Below, in pieces: positions 53,939 through 64,000 of a DNA stretch of 64,000 nucleotides. The translations under genes were made by a program, and so were the position numbers. The notes under the pieces were generated by a model. The model was not told where the DNA came from. It did no database searches and saw only the letters and a program-made list of their open reading frames with translations. Every line of letters begins with the position of its first letter. Within the stretch, counting starts at the first letter, position 1. The stretch comes from Azorinus chamasolen. Taxonomy: Eukaryota > Mollusca > Bivalvia > Cardiida > Solecurtidae. Location of the stretch: contig OY755251.1 of the NCBI GenBank assembly GCA_963576725.1, forward strand, positions 36,447,263 through 36,511,262, read 5' to 3'.

Positions 53939-54200
53939 TAACCCTTTACTTCATATAAACGCGTTTCACACATTTGCAAATGGAGTAGACCAACGTTTAC
54001 AAGTTTATTTGTATAAATGCAAGGACTTCTATAGGCAGAACTTGGTGGCCCCTTCAGCGAAATTGGCAGCAACACAACTCTGTCTATATTCGATCGAGGA
54101 AACACCGGTCTTAACCCTTTCCCTCATATCAACGCTTTATCGCAAACATAGTAGACAAAGACCAGAAGTCTAATATCAGGGTTCGCTCTATTTCCGTATA
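53939..54200. mobile_element. Two truncated B-family copies
   Basis: TTTAACCCTTTACTTCATAT, AAACGCGTTTCACACATTTG (53938 onward) and TTAACCCTTTCCCTCATATC (54112 onward) with AGTAGACAAAGACCAGAAGT. Confidence 0.6.
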
Positions 54201-54950
54201 AAAGTATATAGATCTGATCAGATCCTAGAGTTTTTGTTTGAACCAAATGTTCCCTTAAAACGTTTACATTATTAAACAAATGGGTTATTAATATTCCTTA
54301 ATTGATCAATTCGTGTAGATCTACAAATGTTCCTTAGAGAAAGAGCTAAACACTGCTTCAAACCGACCTGGCTCCAAGTTATAGCTAAATACTCACAAAT
54401 CCCCTTTAACAACCAACTCACACAATGTTTAGTAATTTAAATCACCGAGAGTGTCATAAAACATTGTTTTCGTTAAGAGACAGCAAACATGATTACTGTT
54501 TTTAATTTATTTTTCATTTACATGTATGTTTAATGCTAACGTCCAGCATGATGACTTCAAGAGTTATAAAAATCATTTTAATATTTATAAATGTGATAAC
54601 TGTGTCTTTTGTATCCCCCTTCTTTGAAATCATTTCAAAAGCTTGAATCCACATCAGTTGCTAAAAACTGTCCGGAATATCGAGGCGTCATGTCAATTTC
54701 ATTTGCTCCAACAGGTTTCAGCAGCTAGCCGCCCTGGACTGATTCTGAACGCAGGTGAAATATACAATAGACCGACTTACTTGGTAAATTGTCACTTACT
54801 TCGGTAAATAGACACTTACTAAATAAATGGCCAGTAACGGCTGATTTACTAAAATAAATCGCCAGAGAATTTATAAAAAATACTGCAACGCCATTGGACA
54901 AAATATAATTTCAATCACTAAGCTTTGATAAAAACTGTAAAATCAAATCT
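54201..54950. other. Non-coding, nothing recognised
   Basis: AT-rich; TACTTCGGTAAATAGACACT and TACTTGGTAAATTGTCACT form a small repeat near 54775-54815. Confidence 0.4.
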
Positions 54951-54952
54951 AT

Positions 54953-55190
54953 ATCTTGTCAAAAGCAAACAGAGCAGACCTTGATCAGACAGCTTCTATA
55001 GGAGCCGTCTGATCTTGGTCTACTCTGTTTGCGTAAAAACAGGTTTATATGAGAGAAGGGGTTATTTTTAATCCGTAAGAACACATTATTTCTGTAACAG
55101 AGCAGACCCTGATCAAACGGTTTCTATAGGAGCTGTTTAATCTTGGTCTACTCTGTTTGCGTAAAAACAGGTTTATATGAGAGAAGGGGT
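54953..55190. mobile_element. Tandem pair of B-family elements
   Basis: Two B copies (hairpins at about 54965-55032 and 55100-55160) share the right flank GTAAAAACAGGTTTATATGA, GAGAAGGGGTTA. Centres are GCTTCTATAGGAGC (54992-55005) and GTTTCTATAGGAGC (55120-55133). Confidence 0.75.
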
Positions 55191-55419
55191 TAAAATATTT
55201 TTATGGATATTTTAATTGGTCATTTCACACAAAAACTGGCATTAAATATTGCCTAGCATTTTATTTACCTGGATCAAGGTATAATTGCATAACTTTATCT
55301 CATATGGTCACTGACCCTGACTGGACACTGCAGGAGCACTCAAGGAAATCAATCAGCACAGGTGGATACTGTGTATATAGGGGTCACTTATATAAGGAGC
55401 TTAGACATGCCTTTAAGCA

Positions 55420-55720
55420 AGCTCTTCCAAAGAGATCTGTAATGGCGTCTGCTTCAGATTTGTTGTCATTTGAATTTCTAAAAGATCAGTTTTAGGCAGT
55501 TTGACCTAAATTGTAAACAGTTTAGATCGTGGTCAGACAGTTACTTGGTATTAGATCTGAATCCAGACTGTGTGTCAATTTTAGTTCAAGTTGATTCAGC
55601 GGTGAAAGGAAGAAACAATGCACTAAGTTTCTATGATCTGCTAGAAATGTTGTCCACTTAAAAAAAATATATTACTGTAACTCAAGTGAGCGATATAGGG
55701 CCAATCACCCTCTTGTTTTA
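55420..55720. repeat. Dispersed repeat with C-like arms, copy 1
   Basis: GTCTGCTTCAGATTTGTTGT, TTTGAATTTCTAAAAGATCA, GTAAACAGTTTAGATCGTGG, GAATCCAGACTGTGTGTC, then AAGTGAGCGATATAGGGCCA, ATCACCCTCTTGTT. Copies at 56830-57095 (worn) and 58290-58510. The last block is a common bivalve repeat ending. Confidence 0.65.
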
Positions 55721-55844
55721 AAAAGTTTTTCCGAAAAAGACCAAAACAAGCCCCTTCCATCTGAATTACTTTCATAATGTCATTGATTTTTCATCTTTAC
55801 ACCTTCGGACGAGTAAGAGTATATTGTCTTATTTAGAGACAGAT

Positions 55845-56065
55845 ATGGTCTTATCGTCTGCACTTCTTTCTCTGTTTGTCTCTGTCTGTCTCTCTGTCTG
55901 CATGTCTCTCTTGCTCTCTAGCTCTCTCTGTCTGACTACTGCCTGTTTGTCTGTCTTCCTCTCTCTGTCTTCCTCTCTCACTCCCGCTCATTTTCTCTTT
56001 TTTCTCTGCATGTCTGTCTGTTTCTGTCTACCTGTCTCGCTCTCTTCCTCACTATCTCTGTTTTT
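55845..56065. repeat. CT/CTGT-rich low-complexity tract
   Basis: Irregular TCTGTCTC and CTCTCT runs. The open frame across it is a by-product. Confidence 0.85.
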
Positions 56066-56530
56066 AACTCACCAGAGCATAAAGTGCTTAGGGTGAGCTA
56101 TTGTGATCGCCTGATGTCCGATGACGTTCGTCGTGCGTCGTTCGTCAACAATTTGAACCTTTAAAAAAATCTTCTCCTCTGAATCTACAGGGTTCTCAGC
56201 TTTCATCTTTGGCATATAGCATCATATTTAGGTCCTCTACAAAAGTTATATAAATTATGCCCCTGAGGTCAAAATGTGCCCCGCCCCAGGGTTGTCAAGT
56301 TTTCAATAGAAACAATAGCTATTGTGATCGCCTGATGTCCGATGACGTTCGTCGTGCGTCGTTCGTCAACAATTTGAACCTTTAAAAACATATTCTCCTC
56401 TGAATCTACAAGGTTCTCAGCTTTAATATTTGGCATATAGCATCATGTTATGGTCCTCTACAAAAGTTATATAAATTATGCCCCTGGGGTCAAAATTGGC
56501 CCCGCCCCAGGGGTGGCTAGTTTTTTTAAG
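56066..56530. repeat. 222-bp direct duplication of a molluscan repeat
   Basis: AGCTATTGTGATCGCCTGAT starts at 56096 and 56318, each followed by GTCCGATGACGTTCGTCGTG, TTCTCCTCTGAATCTACA and ATTATGCCCCTGRGGTCAAA. It is preceded by AACTCACCAGAGCATAAAG, the usual start of this bivalve repeat. Confidence 0.88.
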
Positions 56531-57094
56531 CAGACTGTTGTACAAGCTGTCTGTTACAGAGTGCTTGGTTCATTAGTTAGGCATAGGGAAAACCTTAAAA
56601 ATCTTCTTGCCAAAAACTGCATGTTCCAGAGCTTAGATATTTGGTGTATAGATTTACTTAGTATACCTTTTTGAATTGTGTTAATATCAATGTTCTGAGG
56701 TTAAATTTGGCGCTGCCATGTGGGTTATATTTTAAAATAGACTTCTACAGTATAAAGGTTACCCTTTGAACCACTAGCTAGCCAGCTAGTTATCTTAAGA
56801 GGTCAAGTTGAAGTTCACCTGCACTATACTCTAGTTGATGTCTGCTTCAGAATTATTATCTGTTTGTTCACACTGTTTTTAATACATACCAATCTTTCAA
56901 TTAACCCTCTTGTACAAACCACATAATTATGAAGTTACAAATGTATCAGATCAGAATCCAAACTGTGCTAATTTCAGTCAAGTCATGCTTAGCACTGATA
57001 GGGTTATAACACTGATTTTTGCAATTATCTGTTAGAATGTCTGCTGTCAATGGCACTCTGGTGAGCGATATCAGGGCCATCATCTCCCTCTTGT
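56531..57094. other. Non-coding repeat remnants
   Basis: Worn versions of the preceding repeat (AAAAATCTTCTTGCCAAAAAC) and of the repeat at 55420 (TGATGTCTGCTTCAGAATTA, GTGAGCGATATCAGGGCCAT). Confidence 0.45.
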
Positions 57095-57280
57095 TCTCTC
57101 TTTATGTCTGTCTGTCTCTGTCTGTCTTTCTGTCTTTCTGCCACTATCTGTCTGTCTGTCTATCTCTCTCTGTCTCTCTCTGGCTCTCTGTCTCTCTCTA
57201 TCTCTGTCTGTCTCTGTCTGTCTGTCTGTCTGTCTGTCTCTGTCTCTGTCTCTGTCTCTGTCTCTGTCTCTGTCTCTGTC

Positions 57281-57358
<78 letters not shown>

Positions 57359-57376
57359 GCAGGCACGCAGGCACGC
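57095..57376. repeat. CTGT/CTCTGT/CT/AC compound microsatellite
   Basis: CTGTCTCTGT tracts pass into pure CT (about 57275-57340), then AC, then GGCACGCA repeats. Both strands give long spurious frames. Confidence 0.95.
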
Positions 57377-57639
57377 AATCTCCCTCTCTTTCTTAATGTC
57401 TATCTTCTTTAGGTGTCCCGTTTAGTGTGTGTGTCTCCTATAAATTATATGACATACAGACAGAATATTTTGTTAAAGTGTCATGCATCAATATAGTTAG
57501 GTATATATATACATGTACATACACAAATCATCATTTTAAACTGACTTCCGGCCGTTTTAGACCAGCTTGGACATTATAAAACACATAGCCTCATTTAAAA
57601 TGTTTAAGTATAATACCTCTAAAAAGGTATGCGTTTTGT

Positions 57640-57745
57640 TCAAGTTGCGTTTGCTTTGGTTCGTAGCATTTATAACAAGCTTTGCAAACATTCTGGATCC
57701 ATATGAAACGCCGAGTAACTTGGCACTCATCAGGGTCAAAACTGT
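57640..57745. mobile_element. C-family hairpin
   Basis: TTTGCAAACATTCTGGATCC, ATATGAAACGCCGAGTAACT and CATCAGGGTCAAAACTGTTT. Confidence 0.65.
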
Positions 57746-57818
57746 TTTTCACACTGACATTTATTTTTGAATAGATATGGAAGGAAAAAAGAAGCAGGCG
57801 ACAATATTTGCAGACATT

Positions 57819-58030
57819 AACCCCTTCAAAGTCATAAACGGGTCTGTAATATCATATGCAAAACAGTTTTGGACCCAGATGAGACGACGTGTAGCTCGGC
57901 CTCTCATCAGGATCCAAACTGTTTGACACACTGTTTATCTTTTTGCAAAGACATTGAACAAACGTCCATTCTTAAACTTGAAGCAGACGGAAATATAACG
58001 GCAATTCTCAGGCATTGAAACAGTTAATTG
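57819..58030. mobile_element. C-family MITE
   Basis: It starts TTAACCCCTTCAAAGTCATA. The hairpin is AAAACAGTTTTGGACCCAGA to GGATCCAAACTGTTTGAC, and the tail GCAGACGGAAATATAACGGC ends GAAACAGTTAA. Confidence 0.65.
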
Positions 58031-58289
58031 CTAAGAGTGCAAAAGGTAGTTGGAACACATAGTGACATGAACATGACCTGCAGTTGACTGTAAATCAAGA
58101 GTGTTGTCTGCAGTAAAATGAAACATGGACATTTTGAATTTCGATCAAATATATGTGTGCCGACTGGAGATAATATATTACAATGCAGTAAATAATTACA
58201 ATAAAATCAAATACTAGTTGGAATTTTCTATCACACGTTTCAATAAAAACTAATCTCGCAGTTAATCATGGGATCTTTCAAAACCTTAC

Positions 58290-58510
58290 CAGGATGTCTG
58301 CTTTAGAATTGTCTTCTGCTTGAATTTCTAAAAGATCAGATTTAGGCATTTTGACCTAAGACACAATTGTCACAAATTGTAAGCAGCTTGGATCTTGGTC
58401 AGCCAGTCATTAATTTGGTATCAGATCTTGATCCAAACTGTGTGTAAATTTCAGTTCAAGTCGTAATTCAGGTGAGCGATATAGGGCAAATGACCCCCTT
58501 GTCCTTATAA
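58290..58510. repeat. Dispersed repeat with C-like arms, copy 2
   Basis: TTGAATTTCTAAAAGATCAG, GTAAGCAGCTTGGATCTTGG, TTGATCCAAACTGTGTGTAA and AGGTGAGCGATATAGGGCAA match 55460-55700. Confidence 0.65.
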
Positions 58511-58535
58511 AACTTTGACTATAATTTCTTTACTA

Positions 58536-58790
58536 TTAACCCATTTTGCCGTAGACTTTTTTAAGACCCAAGCTCTTCGAATAAATATACCAAAAAAGAT
58601 CATATAAAAGAGAAAAGAAAGCGTTTAGAATTTTGTAGTTTACATTATGAATTGACCATAACGCAGCATTTTAAATCTTTACTCCATGAATATGCCTTTC
58701 TATGCCTATGCAAACAGAGTAGACCCAGATCAGGCGACTCCCGTTTAAGCCGTCTGATCAGGGTCTACTCTGTTTATGATATACTTCATA
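58536..58790. mobile_element. D-family left half followed by a B-family hairpin
   Basis: TTAACCCATTTTGCCGTAGA, AGAATTTTGTAGTTTACATT is D without its stem. TATGCAAACAGAGTAGACCC to GGGTCTACTCTGTTTATG is B (about 58705-58775). Confidence 0.65.
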
Positions 58791-58799
58791 ACATATACC

Positions 58800-59025
58800 C
58801 CGTACTTCATTCTCAGTGTTGTTATACCTTCTGATCCTTCGAGATCATGAATTTCAGTACTTCTTGTTCTGAAAATTGAATACCGCTTAAGCTGGTGCTA
58901 GGGGGCGTGAGCAGTGTTGCACTTTCAATTACTGTTCATGAACAGACTCAATAAAACCGAGTCTGCAATTTTCTCTTTTTGTGTTGCAATTTTTGCTCTC
59001 GGGGATCACACCCTTTCAGAATTTA
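58800..59025 (+). repeat. F-family repeat, consensus-like copy
   Basis: ACTTCATTCTCAGTGTTGTT, CTTCTGATCCTTCGAGATCA, GCTGGTGCTAGGGGGCGTGA, perfect hairpin CAGACTC-AATAAAACC-GAGTCTG, TTTTGCTCTCGGGGATCACA. Confidence 0.82.
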
Positions 59026-59128
59026 TATTATCGATAATGATTCTACAGTTTCTGCAATGACCAAAAACGTTAGTGTGTCCATATGCTATTACAACCATTA
59101 ATATAATTAATATTCATGATTTCATTAT

Positions 59129-59420
59129 TAGTCCCCCACCATTTAGTAGTTGGGGGACTATAGCTTTTCTCGATTCTGTCGGTCCGTCTGTCACGCTTCG
59201 CGTCTAGACCATATCTCCTACAAGGTTATTTAAAGCTGGTTTGTGAAAATAAGAATTTTAAGTTTGTGTCGCATATTAACAAAGTAATGGACCTTGATTT
59301 TGTGAACATATTGAATTTTAACAACTTTAACAGCATTTATCCTAGAAACAACATGACTCTTTGTGATTATATTATTCAGGGTGTTCACTTGTGCATCTGA
59401 CGAGTTTTCATCCAATCGCA
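59129..59420. mobile_element. GTCCCCCACC-type molluscan repeat inside B-like sequence
   Basis: GTCCCCCACCATTTAGTAGT, TGGGGGACTATAG is a short hairpin, followed by CGATTCTGTCGGTCCGTCTG and TCTAGACCATATCTCCTACA. The left flank is B tail sequence (ATTAATATTCATGATTTCAT). Confidence 0.6.
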
Positions 59421-59523
59421 ATGAACATTGATGGAGTTATGGGCCTAGATTTTGTTGAAAATTTCCAAGACCCAGGAGAGTATTTGTCAATATTTCCAAA
59501 CCACAGACTGGACCTGCATAACC

Positions 59524-59690
59524 CGCTTAATATCCCTTTACACCATAAATACATCGTTCTACGCCTTTGCAAACAGAGTAGACCCATGGCCAAACCTTCC
59601 TGTGACCATATGCTATTTTAATAATAATTCTAATTACTTTTCATAATGCAATTATTTCTTACATGAATATTCATAGAGTTAAGGGTTAAT
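59524..59690. mobile_element. B-family MITE without stem
   Basis: TTAATATCCCTTTACACCAT, TTTGCAAACAGAGTAGACCC, tail ACATGAATATTCATAGAG, GTTAAGGGTTAA. Confidence 0.6.
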
Positions 59691-60180
59691 GAATATTTAA
59701 GAAATGATAATTACGACTACATGCATAACTCTTTACTGGAGATAGACACACATCTATACCTTTGCAAATAGGATAGACCCAAACGAAACTGTTAGATAGG
59801 AGTCTGCTGTTTGCGCATAAAATGATATAGATCGGATTCTGTTGATATCTTGTCCACATGTCTTAATAAAACAACAGATAATTAGTATTCATAAAATCAC
59901 TATATCTTACATGAATATTCATTGTCTTTTTATCTGGTGGAAATGCCCTGTCAAACCTTTTGCAATTATTTTAACTTTTGTATTAGTCTTTTACATTATG
60001 GCTATTTTATAAGAAATAATTATAATTGATATGGGTTATTGTTTTGCCAAATACAAAACTATTCAGAGCTATATAGTCCAAGTAGCTAAAAAAAAGTGTG
60101 GACCCTGATCAGACGACTCCGAGGATCAAACAGGTATTATAGGGTCCACCGGATCTGGGTCTACTCTGAACAGTCGCTTT
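59691..60180. mobile_element. Series of worn B-family copies
   Basis: TTTGCAAATAGGATAGACCC with GGAGTCTGCTGTTTGC (about 59762-59815), then AAAAGTGTGGACCCTGATCA to GGATCTGGGTCTACTCTGAA (about 60093-60172), with ATGAATATTCATT in the tail near 59919. Confidence 0.55.
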
Positions 60181-60199
60181 TGATCAGTTACTACATAAA

Positions 60200-60596
60200 T
60201 ACGAATTTGAGAACAGTAGACCCATAGCATATGGCTCTACTGTAGCAGCCGTCTCAAATCTGGGCCTGTTGTGTTTGCTTATGAAGTTACAATAGACTCT
60301 ACAGTTTCTACAATACCAAGACATCCAGCTAGTGTACAGTTGCCATTGTAAATAGCCATTGTTTACACGGATATTCATGGATTATTTAAAATGTTCCTTC
60401 ATATACACGCATTTTCACGTATTTGCAAACAGATAAGATCCAAATCAAATGGCTCCTGCTTGTTAATGAAAAATTATAGATCAATTTCTAAAATGCTACA
60501 ATATTCCACCGTCCATATTTCATTATAACTATTTGGTCAATGAATATTTATTAGGTATTTAGAATTATTATAAACAAAATTGGAAAGGGTTAAGGT
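60200..60596. mobile_element. Two B-family copies
   Basis: TTTGAGAACAGTAGACCCAT to AATCTGGGCCTGTTGTGTTT (about 60205-60280). A second copy from ATGTTCCTTCATATACACGC, TTTGCAAACAGATAAGATCC runs to ATTGGAAAGGGTTAA at 60596. Confidence 0.6.
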
Positions 60597-60704
60597 TTAA
60601 AAGGCGATTAGGACCGGCGATAAGGGATAATAATTGGACACAGTGCTACACACGTTCATGCAAGTGAGCTTGGCATTACTTGCATTTTAAGTTTGTGTGA
60701 TTAC

Positions 60705-62514
60705 CCTTATTATTATATATTATATTATATATTATAAAAATATGCCAAAAAGTCATTTTATTTCATGGTATTGTTTCCTATCGATTATAATTTTTTTATA
60801 AAAATTTAAAAAATATATATATTATATAAATTATATAATATTATGTGATATTTAATCATTTTATATGATATCATTTCATATACATGCAATATTACTACAA
60901 AATGAGTTGTGAAGTTTTAACACAAACTGTAGTAAAATAGTATATATTATATTATATAATATTATATATTATGAACATATGCCAAAAAGTCATTTTATTT
61001 CATGGTATTGTTTAAAATTGATAAAAAAAAAAAAAAATTATATATTATATATATAATATTATATATTATATAATATTTTATCATTTTATACTATATCATT
61101 TCATATTTATGCACAATTACTACAAAATGAGTTGTCAAGTTTTTAAACAAACTGTAGTAACCCACTTTGTAGTAATTACTACAATTTGCAACGTTACTAC
61201 AAAACGGGTCGCAAGGTCCCATACGAAATGTAGTAAACTGTTTTTGACTCTATTTCATTAAGTAGGCAAGGTATCGAAAAGATTTTTACTGTGCACTCGG
61301 ATATTGTCAATATGAAGGACCACCCCAAATTTGGTTGCAGTCACACAACCATGCTCGGTGTAATAGGAGTTTACTACATATTGAACTTTGCATACCAACC
61401 CACTTTGTAGTAATTACTACAATTTGCAACGTTACTATAAAACGGGTTGGGAGGGTTTCACGCAAATTGTAGTAACCCGTTTTGTAGTAATTACTACATT
61501 CAGCGATGTTATTATTGTTTATAACATTTTGTTATATGTTATATTAGTATTATTATACATAATACAAAATAATATATATTATAGTATATAATATTATATA
61601 TTATAAAGATATGCTAAAAAGTCATTTTATTTCATGGTATTGTTTCCTATCGATTATAAAAAAAATTATGAAAATTTAAAAAATATATATATTATATAAT
61701 ATTATATAATACTATATAATATTTAATCATTTTATATGATATCATTTCATATACATGCAATATTACTACAAAATGAGTTGTGAAGTTTTAACACAAACTG
61801 TAGTAAAATAGTATTATATTATATAATATTATATATTATGAACATATGCCAAAAAGTCATTTTATTTCATGGTATTGTTTTAAATTGATAAAAAAAAGTT
61901 TTTCAAAAATTATATATTATATATATAATATTATATATTATATAATATTTTATCATTTTATACTATATCATTTCATATACATGCAAATATTACTACAAAA
62001 TGAGTTGTGAAGTTTTAACACAAACTGTAGTAAAATAGTATATATTATATTATATAATATTATATATTATGAACATATGCCAAAAAGTCATTTTATTTCA
62101 TGGTATTGTTTAAAATTGATAAAAAAATAAAAAAAAATTATATATTATATATATAATATTATATATTATATAATATTTTATCATTTTATACTATATCATT
62201 TCATATTTATGCACAATTACTACAAAATGAGTTGTCAAGTTTTTAAACAAACTGTAGTAACCCACTTTGTAGTAATTACTACAATTTGCAACGTTACTAC
62301 AAAACGGGTCGCAAGGTCCCATACGAAATGTAGTAAACTGTTTTTGACTCTATTTCATTAAGTAGGCAAGGTATCGAAAAGATTTTTACTGTGCACTCGG
62401 ATATTGTCAATAAGAAGGACCACCCCAAATTTGGTTGCAGTCACACAACCATGCTCGGTGTAATAGGAGTTTACTACATATTGAACTTTGCATACCAACC
62501 CACTTTGTAGTCGA
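60705..62514 (-). repeat. Higher-order satellite block, right arm (inverted)
   Basis: This is the reverse complement of the left block's content: spacer (about 62510-62290), three AT-rich repeats of about 229 bp, the 77-bp-type sequence with spacer again (about 61500-61160), then two more AT-rich repeats. The spacers at 61391 and 62491 are 1,100 bp apart. It contains one more partial higher-order unit than the left arm. It ends at CACTTTGTAG, then TCGATGAGCC. Confidence 0.92.
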
Positions 62515-62739
62515 TGAGCCAGTAGGGTTGGTCGGTACCATCTCGGGGGAATAATTCTCATTGTGATTTTTTACAACATACACATCTATAGCGTTAGAAA
62601 ATATGTGATAGCATTGCATCGATGGTAGCTTTCTATGTGTTATTGCGTTTTATATTATGCTATACAAGATCCGCATTTCGAGACAAAATTATCATTGAAA
62701 AGTAAAGCTAAGGATTTGAGATTTACAACATTTGGTATC
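62515..62739. other. Non-coding, nothing recognised
   Basis: Short unique stretch between the satellite and the terminal dispersed repeats. Confidence 0.4.
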
Positions 62740-62880
62740 ATACCCCAACAACGAAATAATGATGGTATACCTGAATCAGGTTGTCAGTCTGTCTGTTCTT
62801 CCATCTGTCCACCCCATATGTCCGTCCCTCTACCTGTCCATCCAATCATCTGTCTGCCTGTCTGTCCATTTGTAGACGCA
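62740..62880. mobile_element. Molluscan dispersed repeat end, GTCTGTC/GTCCATC tract
   Basis: GGTATCATACCCCAACAACG, GGTATACCTGAATCAGGTTG, then TCTGTCTGTTCTTCCATCTG. Same family as 46555-46655, opposite orientation. Confidence 0.65.
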
Positions 62881-62944
62881 AGTTTCCATATCTACAAGCT
62901 TGCTTAAAACTTGATATTCTTATTATTTTAGTAACCAATGCACC

Positions 62945-63640
62945 TGCTAGTTATGCCTCCCCCAGTATACTGGGGAGACATATTTTTGTGTGCGGCGTCC
63001 GTCTGTCTGTCCATCCGTATGTCTTCAATGCTGCCCCCTCTTCCGTCCGTCCGTTCGTCTGTCCGATTATAATTTATCCGTGCGGTTTCTCCAAAACCTT
63101 TGATCGGATTTTCATGAAATTTCATAGGATTGATCAGCACTATGCCTAGTTGTGTTTATCTTATTCCTGTTCCAGTTCGATGATTTTCTGCAGAGTTATG
63201 GGACTTTGATTTTTACCCCCCCCCCCAACGGCGGGCATATAGAAACCGCATTTTTCGTCCTTCCGTCCTTCCATCCGTCCGTCCAAAATTCCGTGTCCCT
63301 TCTATAACTCTATAACCTGTGAATGGATTTCAAAATAACCTGGCACAAATGTTCACCACACAAAGACGACGTGTCACGTTCAACTCCCTGGTACATTGGT
63401 CAAAGGTCAAGGTCATCCTTCAGGTCAAAGATCGGGGGCATAGTGTTTCACAAACACATCTTGTTTTACATTAAAATTTTGTCCTCGTGGTTTCTCCAAG
63501 ACATGTCTGATTAATAGGATTGATCAGTAGTGCACTATGCCTAGTTGTGCTTATATTGTTCCTGGTCCGGTTCGATGATTTTCTAAAGAATTCTAGGACT
63601 TTGAAAATTGTATATGAGGAAACTTTTTCCGCGCAGGGGT
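62945..63640. mobile_element. Two related GTCCGTCC-type dispersed repeats in tandem
   Basis: The first has CCTCCCCCAGTATACTGGGG, CGTCCGTCTGTCTGTCCATC. The second has CCCCCCAACGGCGGGCATAT, CCATCCGTCCGTCC, GTGTCCCTTCTATAACTCTA, TTCAAAATAACCTGGCACAA, GGTCAAAGGTCAAGGTCATC. Both share the right part AGGATTGATCAG, ACTATGCCTAGTTGTG, TTCGATGATTTTCT (about 63124-63200 and 63514-63590). Confidence 0.7.
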
Positions 63641-64000
63641 GGGGGCATCAGTTTTTGTATAAAAACAATTCTAGTTTCATTTGAACATGATCATTATTTA
63701 TTTATTGGTCCAGTTTTCACTTTATCCAAAGTAAATTAGCAGCCTGTAAGATGGGATGTGGCGGGGTGTCCGTATTGGTTTACATGTTCCTAGGTGAACC
63801 ATGTGTCATTTTTGATGGACATCTGTGTCAATCTAACATACATGCTTTTCATTGCCCCACAGAGGTATCCAATACGGTAACAACACAAGACAGATCAATT
63901 ACATGTTTGCATTTATGATCAGTATTTTAATATGTAGGCTGGTGAATGGCACATATGAATGACATGTTGTTTAAAATTAGAACAAGAGGCAGTTGAGTTA
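63641..64000. other. Non-coding, nothing recognised
   Basis: No element end or exon was identified to the window edge. Confidence 0.4.

Noticed and set aside
53718..54173. 151-codon plus-strand frame
   Set aside because: Its second half is a B-family MITE (translated arms), the first half has no recognisable motif, and no splice sites were found.

Overview
The window looks like nuclear DNA of a marine bivalve mollusc, probably a heterodont clam. Genes are sparse and split by introns. Microsatellites are long. Hundreds of bases at a time are short hairpin elements and repeats of molluscan style, such as GTCCGTCC runs, 'ggtgagcgata...ccctcttg' tails and 'caagggccataactctgg' units. Species assignment is inference. 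No prokaryotic operon, viral genome or CRISPR array is present.

Coding content is small. (1) An intact intronless gene for a secreted coiled-coil C-type lectin (19030-20076, +) is followed by a decayed partial duplicate (20441-21288). (2) The 3' part of a type I membrane protein gene lies on the minus strand between 33061 and 26770. Five exons can be placed: the end of an EGF domain, a VWDE-type Cys repeat, the end of that repeat, a transmembrane segment, and a cytoplasmic tail with a PPAY motif. The splice phases fit throughout, but one exon carries a single-base frameshift. (3) A decayed Merlin (IS1016/ISXO2-like) transposase sits inside its own inverted repeats (21368-22851). (4) A possible terminal coiled-coil exon is at 14471-14578 (-).

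Layout. 1-18.9 kb: microsatellite, minisatellites and many hairpin MITEs. 19-23 kb: lectin, lectin pseudogene and Merlin. 23-33 kb: MITE-filled introns and exons of the membrane protein gene. 35.2-42.6 kb: a 3,691-bp unit present twice in tandem with no difference seen. 42.6-50 kb: dispersed repeats called here F and G, a tRNA-like sequence and a 160-bp repeat. 51.4-52.9 kb and 60.7-62.5 kb: two inverted blocks of one higher-order satellite about 8 kb apart. 62.7-64 kb: common molluscan repeats.

Repeat family names used below are mine. P = pogo/Tigger-like hairpin MITEs, ends TACAGTA...TACTGTA. B, C and D = hairpin MITEs whose best copies run TTAACCC...GGGTTAA, as in piggyBac-type elements. 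B arms read GCAAACAGAGTAGACC, C has the centre GCCGAGTAACTCGGC, and D arms read GAAACCATTGTGATAAATAG. E = a palindrome with arms GTGACCACTCTTTAGAATCG. F = a 200-bp repeat with an AATAAA hairpin. G = a TG-rich module next to AAACCGGTTTAAAC. The most unusual pattern is that P, B and D, which have unrelated ends and arms, share the same palindromic centre, GCTCCTATAGGAGC.
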